The notes beneath the pieces were generated by a model. It was not told the origin of the DNA. It saw nothing but the letters and a program-made list of their open reading frames with translations, and did no database searches. A DNA stretch of 64,000 bases from Macrothele yani (Eukaryota > Arthropoda > Arachnida > Araneae > Macrothelidae), in the NCBI GenBank assembly GCA_039090855.1, contig CM076991.1:103986021-104050020 (forward strand). Direction: 5' to 3'. Positions 41,241-52,800 of this stretch are shown here, in pieces. Position 1 is the first letter of the stretch. Every line of letters begins with the position of its first letter. A program made the position numbers and the translations under genes.

Positions 41241-42199
41241 GTGCTTCTCAACTTTCGCTTAGAGTACTGAGTTTTGGGTAATAGGAATTTCTCGTATTTA
41301 CTGATACAGAGCAAACCTGCAAGTTGTCCTATTACCTGTGTCAATGAAACATCTCTGAAAGCTAATTTAAAATTCTACACTATATGTTTCTTCTATAACT
41401 ACATTCCTTTCAAGTGCCTGCAATTCTAAAGTAAGAGCTGATGCATTTTTTTTAAAGGCAATTGGATTTTAAAGTAAATACTTTGAGTGATCATGTTTGT
41501 TTTACGTTTAGAATAACATAACATTCTCTGTTATTGCTAAGGATTTAGATTTTAAAATATTCATCACTTTGTTTCGCATAAAAACAATGTTGCTTTACAA
41601 GAAAACACTGTTCACATTTTACCCTATTCATCGAAATAAAGTTTAGATAGGTTTTTTTGAATATCTTAAATTTATTTCCTATCGCATTTTGCTTTAAACT
41701 CATGTTAATTTAAACTCGGAAGCTATCTAAGTTTTATATCAACGAAAACAATTTTTTTAATGCTTTGCTGATAGTGTACCAAGTGGGACACTGAGAAATT
41801 CGCTTCATTCTCGTATGGCATCAAAAGCAGGCATTAAATTCATTATATACTAGCATGAAAGATGGGGAAATGTTGCAACAAAATATAAAAAGGGTGCGCG
41901 CATCCTTCCTTTGATGTTTATTTTCGTCGAGGAGGAAACCTTTTGCTTCGAAAGAAGCAGAAGTTTTGCATGATTTACTGGGAAAAATGCGAAGCTATGG
42001 TGGCTTCGGAAGCAATAAGAAAAAATAAAAGTGCACCGAATTTTGAAGCATCTTAAATTCCTCATGTCTACGCTTTGACATTCTTAGTGTACGCGCACTT
42101 TCAACTACAGGGAAATCAGCAGATGACAGCACTTGAGTGTAAGTAATAAGTTATGTGACATCACATAATAATAATAATATATACTGAAAACACGTACTC
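41241..42199. other. No gene recognised
   Basis: AT-rich sequence; no coding motif, no RNA gene and no clear repeat apart from (TAA)n near 42168-42180. Confidence 0.45.
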
Positions 42200-42385
42200 C
42201 TTTTATAGTACCCTGTAAAATATATTCTGTAGTTTACGAGCCACTTTCCGTGATTCTATTGCTGAATTAAGGAATCATATTCCTGATACAACCTTTTCCA
42301 TGACATGACTGTAAGAAACCTGAATTCTACGAATTTTAGATACGTCAGGAAAACTCGGAACTTTCGGAAAACTTTCAGTAATTTC

Positions 42386-43790
42386 TTTCTCAACTATTGT
42401 GGTATTAGCCTACTGAGTGTGCCAAAGAAAGTGTTTGGTAAGGTTGTTATTGAAAAAGTATGAGGTCTTACATCATTGAAAGTGTGGGATGTTCAGAGTG
42501 GTTTTATGCCTGGTAAAGGCTGCACTAACCAGATTTTTGCATTACGCATGATGATTGAAAAGCATCTGGCTGTTGGGAAGAAAGTTTTTACTGCCTTCAT
42601 AGATTTAGAGAAAGCTTACGACCGAGTGAATAGGACACATTTGTGGAAGGTATTGAATGAATATGGTGTTACTGGGAATCTACTTTACAGTGTAAAAGCC
42701 ATGTATGCTGGTAGTAGAGCTTGTGTACGAGTGAATGGTGTTTTATCAAAATGGTTTTCCATTGGTGCAGGAGTTAGGCAAAGTTGTGTAATGTTACCAT
42801 GGCTGTTTAATATATTTATGGATGCATGCATGCGTGATGCCAAAATAGATAATAGTGGTTTATGTCTTAGTGATATCCGTGTGTGCAGATTGCTGTATGC
42901 TGATGACACTGTCCTGTTGGCAGAGAGCAATAGTGAGTTGCAGAGTATGTTGACTCGGATGCACGAAGTTTGCATGAAATACAAACTGAGTATAAATAAG
43001 GGAAACCCCAAAGTTATGGTGTTTGAGAGAGGAACTGGTAGCACTGAATGTAATGTAAGTATAAATGGCACTGTGATTGACCAGGTGAGTGAGTTTGGGT
43101 ATTTAGGAAGCATGTTTGACAGAGAGAACAAGTTGGATTATGAAATCAGTAGGCGAGTGAATTCTTCTTTGAAAGTCATAGCTGCTCTGGGAGGTTTTCA
43201 CAGGAATGATGAGTTCTCTAGAGAGTCCCGCATAGCTGTGTATGAAACTGTAATTGTTCCTACTCTGATGTATGGCAGTGAAACCTGGGTATTACAGAAG
43301 AAATATAGGAATCGTTTGAGTGCTGGAGAAATGCGTTACTTACGTGGGGTTTGTGGCAAGACACGATATGATTGTGTGAGAAATGAAGATGTATTGCAGA
43401 TGTGTGATGTGAAGCAAAATGTTGTTAGCAAGGTGGAGACCAATATGCTTCGGTGGTTTGGCCATGTTGAAAGAATGAGTGATGAAATGCTTACTAAGAA
43501 AATCTTTTCAGCCCAAGTGGTAGGAAGGAAAGGCAGAGGAAGGCCAATGAAGACATGGGTGGATCAGATTCAGAAGTGTCTGCATGAGAAAAAGATTATG
43601 AGTATGAAGTATAAAAGATCTTGTGTACGGCGTGTAATAGATATTAGTGAAGCACGAGTTGTATGTCAAGATCGCTGTAAATGGAGAAGTTTGATACGAC
43701 AACAATAAGTAAAAATATCTGGAAGTTTGTATTTCTTTTTCGGAGCTAACCTCTGAATCTCAGAGAACAGCTTAGTGATATGATGATGAT
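42386..43790 (+). mobile_element. Non-LTR retrotransposon (RTE-like, second family), 5' truncated
   Basis: Starts within the reverse transcriptase (NYCGISLLSVPKKVFGKVV at 42395-42460, corresponding to 'NYRGISLLSVxGKVxGRV'), continues through the ORF 42476-43708, and ends after a short 3' region in 'gatatgatgatgata'. The trinucleotide tail again fits RTE-type elements. It differs clearly from copies A-F in sequence. Confidence 0.85.
42476..43708 (+). CDS. Reverse transcriptase fragment of a non-LTR retrotransposon, open frame of 410 codons
   Basis: Motifs in order: QSGFMPGKGCTNQIFALRMM, AFIDLEKAYDRVNR (first catalytic Asp), GAGVRQSCVMLPWLFNIFMD (usual GVRQGCVMSPxLFN, so Gly to Ser), CRLLYADDTVLLAES (the YADD catalytic box), YKLSINKGNPKVMVF, FGYLGSMFDRENKLDYEIS, PTLMYGSETWVLQKK, MLRWFGHVERMSDEM and GRKGRGRPMKTWVDQIQK. 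The frame is uninterrupted to the stop, unusual in this window, and suggests recent insertion. The given ATG is internal: the true start lay upstream in the lost endonuclease part, and a TGA at about 42461 separates it from the visible remnant. The fragment should not be mobile by itself. Confidence 0.88.
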   Translation: MKVWDVQSGFMPGKGCTNQIFALRMMIEKHLAVGKKVFTAFIDLEKAYDRVNRTHLWKVLNEYGVTGNLLYSVKAMYAGSRACVRVNGVLSKWFSIGAGVRQSCVMLPWLFNIFMDACMRDAKIDNSGLCLSDIRVCRLLYADDTVLLAESNSELQSMLTRMHEVCMKYKLSINKGNPKVMVFERGTGSTECNVSINGTVIDQVSEFGYLGSMFDRENKLDYEISRRVNSSLKVIAALGGFHRNDEFSRESRIAVYETVIVPTLMYGSETWVLQKKYRNRLSAGEMRYLRGVCGKTRYDCVRNEDVLQMCDVKQNVVSKVETNMLRWFGHVERMSDEMLTKKIFSAQVVGRKGRGRPMKTWVDQIQKCLHEKKIMSMKYKRSCVRRVIDISEARVVCQDRCKWRSLIRQQ

Positions 43791-44240
43791 ATTAACGGAA
43801 AATTCAGAATATTGAGAAACCTTTTGGCAATTTCTCTTTGTATTTAACCGAAAAACTCCGTTCTCACCTTTTTCCTATCCTTATGACGATAAATTTCCGG
43901 TAACACGAGCAGGAATACTGGAGGTTTGATTAACTGTTAAATTCTGTATGATGATCTGATCTAGAAGTTCTGTAGCGAGATCGGATATTGTGGATAGCAT
44001 ATCGCTCGAAATTTTGGTTCTTGTGGAAATAAATATCCTTTCCTCTCTCCTTCTTGCTCCAGATAAGGGCCTTCCAAATGAAAGTGAGACTCCTGTAATA
44101 GCGCCGTTGCATAATTACACAAAGCCGTGCATTTGCGCCGGTAGATGGCTTGTCATGTCAGGAAGCAAGCTGTTATCGGCGGCACGTGTCAGCCTGCTGT
44201 CTGCACGTGCGGAGGCACGTTGACTATATAGGGTCGTGAC

Positions 44241-44805
44241 ATGGATTCTTCCAAACAGGCCCAGCGGGAAGTTATGCTATTTTTGACGGAAGAAGGTGTA
44301 TAGTGTGGTCGAAATTTATCGTCGTATGAAGGATGTGTATGGGAATGAGTGTCAGTCACGGTGTACAATGTTCTGTTGGTGTAGTTAATTTCGTAAAGGA
44401 TGTGTGAGCACGGAGGACATACCGACACCTGGGAAAACACACGTGGCCGTCACCATGGAATTGATTGCTGCCATGGACAACCTTGTGAAGGAGAATAGCC
44501 GAATCACCACCCGCGAGCTTACAGTAACATTTCCTGTGAGTAAGGGAACTGTTAACACCATTCTCCATCGCCAGTTGGGATACGGCAAGGTTTGCGCGCA
44601 ATGGGTCCCCAAGAATCTCGAAGGGGAGCAGAAGACTCGGCGAATGGGTGCTTGCTTGGAGCATTTGCATCGTTACCACTCAGAGGAGTTGGAGTTTCTT
44701 TCCAAGATTGAGGCCGCAGATGAAACTTGGTGCCACCGCTTCTATCCGGTCACAAAACGGGTGAATATGGAATGGCGCATCCTAACTCAACGCGTTTCGC
44801 GGTAG
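44241..44805 (+). pseudogene. Mariner-like transposase, N-terminal half
   Basis: ATG at 44241: MDSSKQAQREVMLFLTEEGV, then a TAG and frame changes (EIYRRMKDVYGNECQSR), then a clean frame from 44404: TPGKTHVAVTMELIAAMDNL, NSRITTRELTVTFPVSKGTV (helix-turn-helix), QLGYGKVCAQWVPKNLEGEQ and AADETWCHRFYPVTKRVNME (first catalytic Asp). It stops at 44805 just after 'MEWRILTQR'. The second and third catalytic residues and the C-terminus are missing. Mariner superfamily, family different from 33828-35149. Confidence 0.85.
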
Positions 44806-44809
44806 GGTC

Positions 44810-45454
44810 GCCCACTGAGAGCGTCTTGCCCAGAGCCCCAGTCTGTCTATGTCGGTCCCTGGACTTGAAGGCCCTTTTCATGGCCACAGCAAAAGCTTTT
44901 ATGCATGCGTATTAACAACAGAATCGTATGTGCAAGAAATATCAGTTCAATGAGAGGAATTTTAATACCAATGACGATAAAGTGTTATGTATTACAGATA
45001 TTTGAACGTAATTACGCATCCTTCAGAATATAACGAACTTAACGATGTTCTTCTCTGGAATGAAGAAGCAGTCATCTTTTTTATGAGACAGTCAAGAGAA
45101 TTTTTTTTTTACTCTGTGCAAAACAATGTGACATTAGGTTAAATGTGCGTTTTTTTATTATTTGTGCCACAATTCTTAATTGTTACATATTTATTTGCTT
45201 ACTTATGTTCTGTATTTTCGTATAAACCGGAAAAGGTCATTAGAAACTCTCGCACGGTAGTTACACGTTTTGTGTGCGTAATCGTGAGGCATTTAAATGA
45301 GGCTGGATTTTTATACAGTATAGTTAAGAATAAAATTTGCATGATATGATTAATTTGGCGTTAGTGTTTTGGAGTAATTTGTATCGGTATGAAAGTAGGG
45401 CAAACGTTTTAATTAAGAAGTGCACATTTGTGTTTCACGCAATAAAGTAATAAT
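44810..45454. other. No gene recognised
   Basis: No motif seen; AT-rich in its second half. Confidence 0.4.
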
Positions 45455-46085
45455 TTTGGTCATGAATGAAATACGGGATTACACCATATAATACAAATTT
45501 TGAAGATGACAATCCGTTTTTTGGTGTAAATATGACAAGAATAGTAAGTCAGATACTATCCGAAAACTTGAAAACTTCGTCGTCCAGGAGCGGGAATCGA
45601 ACCCGCGTCTCCCAGATAGCGCCCGGGTATGCTAACCACTACACCACCCAGAACCACCAAGTCTCAAGTTTCCGATTAATTTGAATTTATTGTCATATTT
45701 ACACCAAAAAACGGATTGTCTTCTTCAAAATTTGTATTATATGGTGTAATCCCGTATTTCATTCATGACGTATCTGCTCCTCCGGGCAATCACGGAATAG
45801 GATTCTTAACCTTCAGATTCGCTAAATGTGAATGCCGGTTTCTCCGACTGGCGAATCGTGTGATGGTTATATTCAAATTAATCGGAAACTTGCGACTTGG
45901 TCGTTCTCTCTTGTGAAGTGGTTAGCATACCCGGGCGCTATCTGGGAGATGCGGGTTCGTTTCTCTCTTCAGAAGGACGAAATTTTCAAGTTTTCGGATA
46001 TTATCTGACTTAACCATCCTTGTCATATTTACACAAAAAAAAAACAAAAAAAAACGGATTGTCATCTTCAAATTTTGTAATAATT
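45455..46085. mobile_element. Two tRNA-like SINE-type units in inverted orientation, with long hairpin arms
   Basis: At 45585-45655 the minus strand reads as a tRNA-like head (A box 'tggtgtagtggttagca', B box 'gggttcgattcccgc') whose anticodon arm can fold (CCCGG / CTGGG with loop GCGCTAT). About 75 bp on its left (45462-45535) are repeated inverted on its right (about 45692-45770), nearly without change. A second unit with the same head on the plus strand ('tagcatacccgggcgctatc', about 45920-45960) and the same flanks follows to about 46080. The whole block can therefore fold extensively. Confidence 0.65.
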
Positions 46086-46239
46086 TTGGTTTTGTGAAGT
46101 CGGTTCGAAAGAATATGTTTTATTAAAACGCCCGTTAGCAAATAATATGGAAGTTAAAAATTTACAGTAACTGAAAGCCAACATTTTTTCAAAAGGGTCT
46201 TGAATTTTTTTTTGCGAGGGTTGGGGTCAGGGGGTCGGT

Positions 46240-46760
46240 ACACCTTTCTCAGAAGATGAACTGCATTTCTCTTGCAGTTTGCCTTCAATTGAGGTTTTTG
46301 AGATTGATAAGGATGAGTCAGCATTTCAACAAATGGAAGATACTGGCACTAAAGTCTTTCACACTAAGGTCACTGAATCTGCTGTTAACGATTGAATATG
46401 ATGGTTAGTCCGGTACCATGTTGCTGCAGAGATTGACAAAGAGAACTGGGGATAGAATTAGCGATCCTAACAAAAATTCTGACGATAATTAATACCGCAC
46501 AACGTATGGAAATATATTAGAAAGCCTTCCCAACAGAGTGGATGTTGTGATAGCAGCAAAGGATGGAACAACTCGATATTAGTGCCATTCCTATTACAGG
46601 AAGTTTGTGGATAGGCAAGTGGTTGGATTCTTTCGATGAGACAATATACCTGGAATAGCGAAAGAGATTGGAGTTTTTGACGTAGGACCAGGTTTAACTA
46701 TGCGGATAGTAAGAGGCGACTTACGGCCAACCGCCTGTGACAAAAGTAGGTCAAAATTAT
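46240..46760 (+). other. Coding-like but broken sequence of unknown family
   Basis: Three frames give fragments with protein-like composition: SIEVFEIDKDESAFQQMEDT, NRVDVVIAAKDGTTRY and EIGVFDVGPGLTMRIVRG. They are interrupted by stops. It may be a decayed transposase or gene exon; I could not assign it. Confidence 0.2.
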
Positions 46761-47499
46761 AATCATTATTGCGTTAAAAATACATGCCGCACACTAATAA
46801 TATTATCATATTCGCAAACAGCATGGAGTCCAATTCCCGTATTGAGCAATACAGCGTGCGCGCAGGGGAGATGATGTAATATTTCTGAGTGCGCCGCCGC
46901 GTTTGACACAGTCTATCTTTGCAACCGTGAGCGCAAAAAGACTGTGCGTAGTATCATTTCAAAGCTCTCGACGAGATCTATTCAAATATACGAAGAACAT
47001 TTCGCATTGGTTTCAACTGAAAATTTTAAAAATTGTTTTCTTGTGAACCGGTGAACTCTTTTGACAATATTAAGGCTTATCTAGATAACCGCGAGTGCCA
47101 AAGACTGTGCGGGGTATCGTTTTAAAGCTCTCGACGAGATTTATTCAAAAATATAAAGAACATATCGCTGTGGTTTAAACTAAAATTTAAGAAAAATTGT
47201 TTTCGTGTGAACGGGTTAACATCTTCGACAATGCCGCGGAATCCGCAGAATGAACGCAAGCAAAAGTGGAGAAAATCCAAACGAGAGGCAAGAACAAGTG
47301 ATGAGGAATGTAAGAAAACACCGATTGAACCCGTATCCTGCCCATCTCGAATTCGCTCATTTCAGCTTTCCAATCTGTAAGTCCTAGTACTATGTTCCAA
47401 ACTGACGGCTCAATCATAACTGAGCCTACCTGTTTTTTAGAGTTATGTGAATCGAGGAATGAGTGTTGTAGCTATCTGGTAGATTTATTATATATTGAT

Positions 47500-48660
47500 A
47501 CAACACTGTAAAAAGTTTTCCGAAATTCACGAGCCACTTTCCGTCATTTCCTTCGTAAATTAACGCAGCATATTTCTGATACAACCTTTTCCGTGAAATG
47601 ACGGAAAGAACCTGAATTTAGAGGATTTTTTGTTCGCCAGAAATATTCTGAATTTTCAGAAACCTTTCCGCAAATTCTTCCTTATATTGACGGCAAATTA
47701 CCGTCTTCAAGATGTGTTAACGGAAAATTCTAAACTTTCAGAAACCTTTCCGCATTATGTTTCTTATATTGACGGTAAATTACCGTTTTCAAGATGTGTT
47801 AACGGGAAATTATGAATTTTCAGAAACCTTTTCGCAATTTCTTCCTTATATTGACGGTAAATTACCGTTTTCACGATGTGTTAACGGAAAATCGGGAAGT
47901 TTCAGAAACCTTTCCGCAATTTCTTTCTTATATTGACAGTAAATTACCGTTTTCAAGATGTGTTAATGGAAGATTCTGAAATTTCAGAAACCTTTCCACA
48001 ATTTCTATCTTATATTGACGTTAAATTACCGATTTAACATGTGTTAACGAAAAATTTTGAACTTTCAGAAATCTTTCCGCAATATGTATCTTATGTCGAC
48101 GGCAAATTACCGTTTTCAATATGTGTTAACGGAAAATTATGAATTTTCAGAAACCTTTCCGCAATTTCTTTCTTATATTCACGGTAAATTACCGTTTTCA
48201 AGATGTGTTAACGGAAAATTGTGAACTTTCTGAAAACTTTCCGCAATTTCTTTCTTATATTGACGGTAAATTACCGTTTTCAAGATGTGTTAATGGAAAA
48301 TTCTGAACTTTCTGAAACCTTTCCGCAATTTCTTTCTTATATTGACGATAAATTACCGTTTTCAGGATGTATTAACTGAAAATTTTGAATTTACAGAAAT
48401 CTTTCGGCAAACTCTCAACGGAAAAATTGTGTTGCCACTTTTTCCTTATCTATATGATGGAAAATGTCCGGTAATGGTGCTTTTCGCGGGAATACACGAA
48501 GTTTGATTAACTGCTAAATTTCTGTCGTCTGTCGGAGGATCTGATTTTGAAGTTCTGTAGCGAGATTGGATATTGTAGATAGCATATCCCATGCGATTTT
48601 GATTATTATTATACCGGATATTCCTTCTTCTCTCTCGCATTTTGTGCACCAGTTATTTTA
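47500..48660. repeat. Dispersed repeat containing an 82-bp minisatellite (47640-48420)
   Basis: 'attgacggtaaattaccgtt' or close variants start at 47687, 47769, 47851, 47933, 48015, 48096, 48178, 48260 and 48342, i.e. 82 bp apart with one step of 81. Each unit includes 'tcaagatgtgttaacgg' and 'cagaaacctttccgcaattt'. Outer parts (47500-47640, 48420-48660) match the repeat at 42200-44060, in which only about one unit is present around the LINE. Confidence 0.88.
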
Positions 48661-48855
48661 TACTGTATTACCGTTAGACACCGGGTATTTAGGTTATTGT
48701 ACATTTGATTATATGATGTCTATGTTTGATGAAAACATAGACAACATGATGTCTATGTTTTTCATCAGACTGTGGACCCCTTAAGACAAAAGCTGTTATA
48801 GCTATCAAAAATAAATTATTTTATGTTTAGGAGTTTTATGAAATAATACTACAAA

Positions 48856-50135
48856 GGGCATCCTGAAGGTAACGCCTCCTCCATAATAACTTTTGAAAAT
48901 TTGAAGTGATTTTAATGAAACTGCATTGACATTTTACTATGGTATGTTACCAATCTGGAAACACATTTTTTTCAGAATCGAAAATAAAGATCATGAATGA
49001 CAAAGAAAAGCAGCGGGCCGTAATTGAATTCCTGGAAAAAGAGGGATGTGAAGCTCCAGAAATCTACAAAAGACTCCTGGCGGTGTATGGGGCTGTCACA
49101 ATCGATATCAGTAATGTCAGAAGATGGATGAAGAGGTTTCGTGAGAGGAAAAGTTCAGTGTCGGACAAAGAACGGAGTAGAAGACCCGCAACTGCAATGG
49201 CAGATGCAAACTGGCAACGAGTGAAAGACCTCATCACAGCTGATCGTCGTGTCCTCATCCAGGAGTTGCGTAGTGCAATTCATTGTGGTCTTAGTGCTAT
49301 GGAACCATTAATTGGGGATCTGGGCTACAGTAAAAAAATTCAAAGTGAATCACAAGAAACCTAACCCATGAAAAATGGGCGCAAAGAGTGGACATGTGCT
49401 TGAACCTCTTAAACTGCTATGAGAGGGAGGGTGAGGTGTTTTTCTCTAATGTTGTGACGGGGGATGAAACCTGGGTGTTCCTTCATGGCGCAGAAACGAA
49501 ACTTACGCCAATGGAATGGCACCGCACATTTTCACCTCGACAGAAAAAGGTGAAAACGACTCGTTCCGCAGGAAAAGTGATGGCGACAATTTTCTGGGAC
49601 AAACGTGGTGTCATTTTGACTGATTTCCTTGAAAGGGGTGCAACAATAAACAATGATCACTATGTGCAGACATTGAAGAAGCTAAAGGAAGCTATCAGAA
49701 GGAAATGACGTGACATTCCACTTCATAGTGTTGTTTTACACCATGATAATGCACGTCCCCACACCCTAATGCAGACTTCACAAGTTGTTGCCAAAATGGA
49801 GCTAATGGTGCTGCCCCAACCTCCCGACAGTTCTGATTTGGCTCCCTCAGACTTTTTCCTGTTTACTGATTTGAAAAATACCCTTTGCGGAGAACGTTTC
49901 GACGATGTGACAGACGTTAAACTGGCTGTGACCTCATGGGTGATACGACAATCACATGAATTTTTCCGAAATGGATTTTACCAATTGGTTCAGAGAGGCG
50001 GAAGAAAGTGGTGGACAATACTTCGAATAAGCTAACATTATTAACAATATGTCCAAGTATTTTGAAACCAAGTTTCACATTTTTTCTGCAACAAAAAAAA
50101 TCTTATGAGGAACGAGGCTTTACTTTCAGGATGCC
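48856..50135 (+). mobile_element. Mariner-like transposon with ~22-bp inverted repeats
   Basis: Left end 'ggcatcctgaaggtaacgcc' (48857) and complement of the right end 'ggctttactttcaggatgcc' (to 50135) match in 18 of 20 positions. Length 1.28 kb. The transposase inside runs on the plus strand. Confidence 0.87.
48993..50035 (+). pseudogene. Mariner-like transposase pseudogene
   Basis: ATG at 48993: MNDKEKQRAVIEFLEKEGCE, VRRWMKRFRERKSSV (helix-turn-helix) and RRVLIQELRSAIHCG. A frameshift near 49350 moves to the frame with VVTGDETWVFLHGAETK (first Asp), KVMATIFWDKRGVILTDFLE and a TGA at 49706. The same frame then gives VLHHDNARPHTLMQ (second Asp), PPDSSDLAPSDFFLFTDLKN (third Asp, DD34D-type) and FRNGFYQLVQRGGRKW with stop at 50033-50035. 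All three catalytic Asp are kept. One or two frameshifts and one stop inactivate it. Confidence 0.88.
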
Positions 50136-50405
50136 ATTTGTACAAGGCAGTACATTACACCTTTTCTTACTCATAATTGAAAGTCGTTGTAAGATCGCGA
50201 GTTCCAAAACATTCTGTTGTTTTGAAAAATCCAGATGCAGAAAAAAATACTTTGTGATAAGTTCTCCGTCAGAAAAGAAAATCCTTACAAACCTATTTAA
50301 AAAAAAACAATGAGCTCTAACAGAAGATAGCTAATTCTCTTGCATTCATGACAAAAAAAATTAATCATCGCGAAATCAGAGTTCTACCTCGAACGTTGAT
50401 GCTGA
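50136..50405. other. No feature recognised
   Basis: Short AT-rich stretch following the mariner-like element; nothing assignable. Confidence 0.4.
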
Positions 50406-50480
50406 GTCTTTATGGCTCAGCGGTAAGGCGCGAGGTTTCTGCTAAGCCAATCCAAACGATCTCGGATCGAATCTCACCAG
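50406..50480 (+). ncRNA. tRNA-like sequence, probably a SINE head
   Basis: A-box-like 'atggctcagcggtaaggc' and a weak B-box 'ggatcgaatct' 45 bases further. The B box deviates from GGTTCGANNCC, and I see no clean acceptor stem, so a functional tRNA gene is unlikely. Confidence 0.4.
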
Positions 50481-52500
50481 GGAAAACAGGAAGGGAATTG
50501 CTGATGCAAGAGCTGAAAAATGCGGTTTTCAATTTCGCGAAATTTCTGTGTAAATACGGGCACCAGCTATTTTATATTGTTTTATAGTTTACCGAGATTT
50601 CTGTATAAATACGGAAAGGCACAAAACGGACAGTTCTGAAATAAGCGGAATTACTGACTACGAAAAATCTGTGGAAATAGAGAAGTCAAAAGAAACGGGA
50701 ACTATTATAAACGGAAATTTCGTTATCTATCGGCAACTTTGCTGCACGTTATTTTCAGGAATTTTCCGCTAAATCACGCAACTTATATTTTACAGTGACT
50801 AGTTTGTTGGCAACAGTTAGCGGTACAACTTGATGATTTTAGTGTATCAATAACCTGAACTTCCAGTGCTTCGAGAATAAATAAACGACGTTACGTACGG
50901 TTTTGCTAGTTCTTTCATGAAACTTGGCTGCTTTTATTTACGTATTAACTTCTACAGTGTGAGATTTATGTTCGGTGAATTAATTAAGGACATTGGTTTT
51001 ATTCATTCATTAGCAAGCTTAGTTAAATACACTCAAGTAAAAGCAACGTTCAACTAATCAAAACACTACAGGACATGGAGCTGTATACAAACCTAACTAA
51101 AGGAAGACCAGTGATGAGATGGAAGGACTACGAAATAAAGGAGGTCTGAAAAGTGAAGTTAACACACATGATAGATAGGAGTGTAGAATAAGTTTCTGTT
51201 CAATACAAATGATGCTGCTTTAGATGAAGACACATACGTAAGATGGAAAGAAGTAACGTCACGTAAATGGTTCTTTACCAAACACAGAATGGGATCCCTT
51301 GGAGGAATAGGGGATTCTGTTTTAGGGATCCACCCTCTTAATTCTATCCAGTTACACGCCTCTGCTCTGACACAATTTTGTGTTTTTTAAAATTTTCAGA
51401 TTTTTTCTGAAACATTAGTTAGAGCTAGCTAGTAGCATCACTAATACACACAATTGACGTGAATAAGGAATATCAAACAGAAGTAATCGCTCTTTCCACG
51501 TTTATAAGTGAGTCACTTATATGATGACTTCTGTTTGTTAAGAGCTAGCTAGCATCTACGACATATTTTTCTCAACTTTAAAGTCATACAACATCCAAAG
51601 AGATTGTTATTTAAATTTTCCTGACTCAATTTTTGCCCTCCAAAACTTGTGCTATTTAGATATACATAGCACCCTTTTCGCAAGATTGGTTGTTTTCTTC
51701 CTCCTCATTTTCACTTTCAGAATGAATTACTAATCCCTGAGCCCCCCGCAGATGTATTTTAAGTCTCATTAAGCCTGCAGCAAATGAAGATCAAACATGC
51801 TGCAAAAAATTCAGAAATATCGCGTTGAACAATTATTGTTTATACACATAATAACTCAGAGTGTCATATGCCTCCTAGAAGAAAACAAAAGTTGCTTTAA
51901 AAATTTGAGAAGATTCATAAAGTTGTTTCACCAAAATTTTCGCGTACATTATCTTTCTACGTTTTATTGAACTAATAGCTTGAACTTGTTAACATTTTTC
52001 TTTTAATATTTTTCACGTTAAACTTTGATTATTCATTTAAATGATAAAATCTTGCGAGACAGGTAACGCTGCATCGAAAATAAAATATGCGATGTATGAA
52101 TGCGTGGAATGTTTAGCTAATGATTAAAGATTCTCAAAAGACATTACAAAAGCCTTTTATTATTCGAAAGTAGCGTCAGACATAAACTTAAGAGAAAAGT
52201 TTGGTTTTCTTAAATGCGATGGAAAATATAAAAAAAGGAGTAGAACAAGGGAATCTCTTAACTGATAACTACTAAATCATTGTTTAGTGCACATTCAGGT
52301 AACTATAATTTTTCCTGCAATGGGTAATAATTATATCTAAATCATTCATTGTTGTTGCGAAATGGCGGAAATGGTTTTTATCAGATTCTCAGATGTTATC
52401 TGATTGGTTGTTACTTCAAAATAACTATACGTACAATATAAAACCTATATAATAGGCTACGTCTATTCCTAACGCTCCAACGTGATTCAGTACTTGCAGC
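50481..52500. other. Mostly unassigned AT-rich sequence
   Basis: No gene seen. At 51070-51310 a plus-strand fragment (KGRPVMRWKDY) resembles the 'GRPxMRWKD' tail of LINE proteins, but it is too short to be sure. 'cgctctttccacgtttataa' at 51488-51510 is shared with 56416 and 56710. Confidence 0.4.
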
Positions 52501-52511
52501 TCCATCTGCTT

Positions 52512-52757
52512 TTATCCGGTGGTCGAAATAGGAGTTAAGGTCACCGCTGTCGCACGATACGTAAAATCAAAGAGAAATACCAGAAAATAAAATAAAGTTA
52601 GTAAGACAAACGACTTCATCTGTGGCAACGCGCACGTGCACGAACAACTGTCTGCGATGTTTGTTCTATTACGTAGGTGTACGTCGTGTTTTATTTCATT
52701 TTCTTCGCATTGCAGAGTAATTTCATAAAAAGGAATAAAATTGCAGAGTAATTTCAT
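52512..52757 (-). CDS. Small ORF with an internal signal-peptide-like segment (uncertain)
   Basis: Inside this 81-codon minus-strand frame, a Met near 52621 begins MKSFVLLTLFYFLVFLFDF, a hydrophobic stretch like a secretion signal, preceded by 'ttgccacag', which looks like a splice acceptor. The frame ends 16 codons later. No partner exon or family is recognised. Chance origin in AT-rich DNA is quite possible. Confidence 0.12.
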   Translation of the reverse strand: MKLLCNFIPFYEITLQCEENEIKHDVHLRNRTNIADSCSCTCALPQMKSFVLLTLFYFLVFLFDFTYRATAVTLTPISTTG

Positions 52758-52800
52758 AAAAAGGAATAAAATTGCAGAGTAATTTCATAAAAAGAAATGT
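52710..52800. repeat. 31-bp direct repeat, three copies
   Basis: 'ttgcagagtaatttcataaa' + 'aaggaataaaa' is present three times in a row, the last slightly changed. Confidence 0.9.

Larger units (their letters stand above)
42200..44060. repeat. Dispersed repeat (same as 47500-48660) split by a LINE
   Basis: 42225-42385 matches 47510-47660 ('cgagccactttccgt', 'tgatacaaccttttcc'). 43793-44060 matches 48360-48650 ('tttgattaactg', 'agttctgtagcgaga', 'ggatattg.gatagcatat'). Between the two parts lies the LINE 42386-43790 in this copy and the 82-bp minisatellite in the other. Confidence 0.8.

Noticed and set aside
45585..45655. Functional tRNA-Ser gene (anticodon GCT)
   Set aside because: Position 33 is not T, the acceptor stem has a mismatch, and the unit is repeated within a mirrored element nearby.
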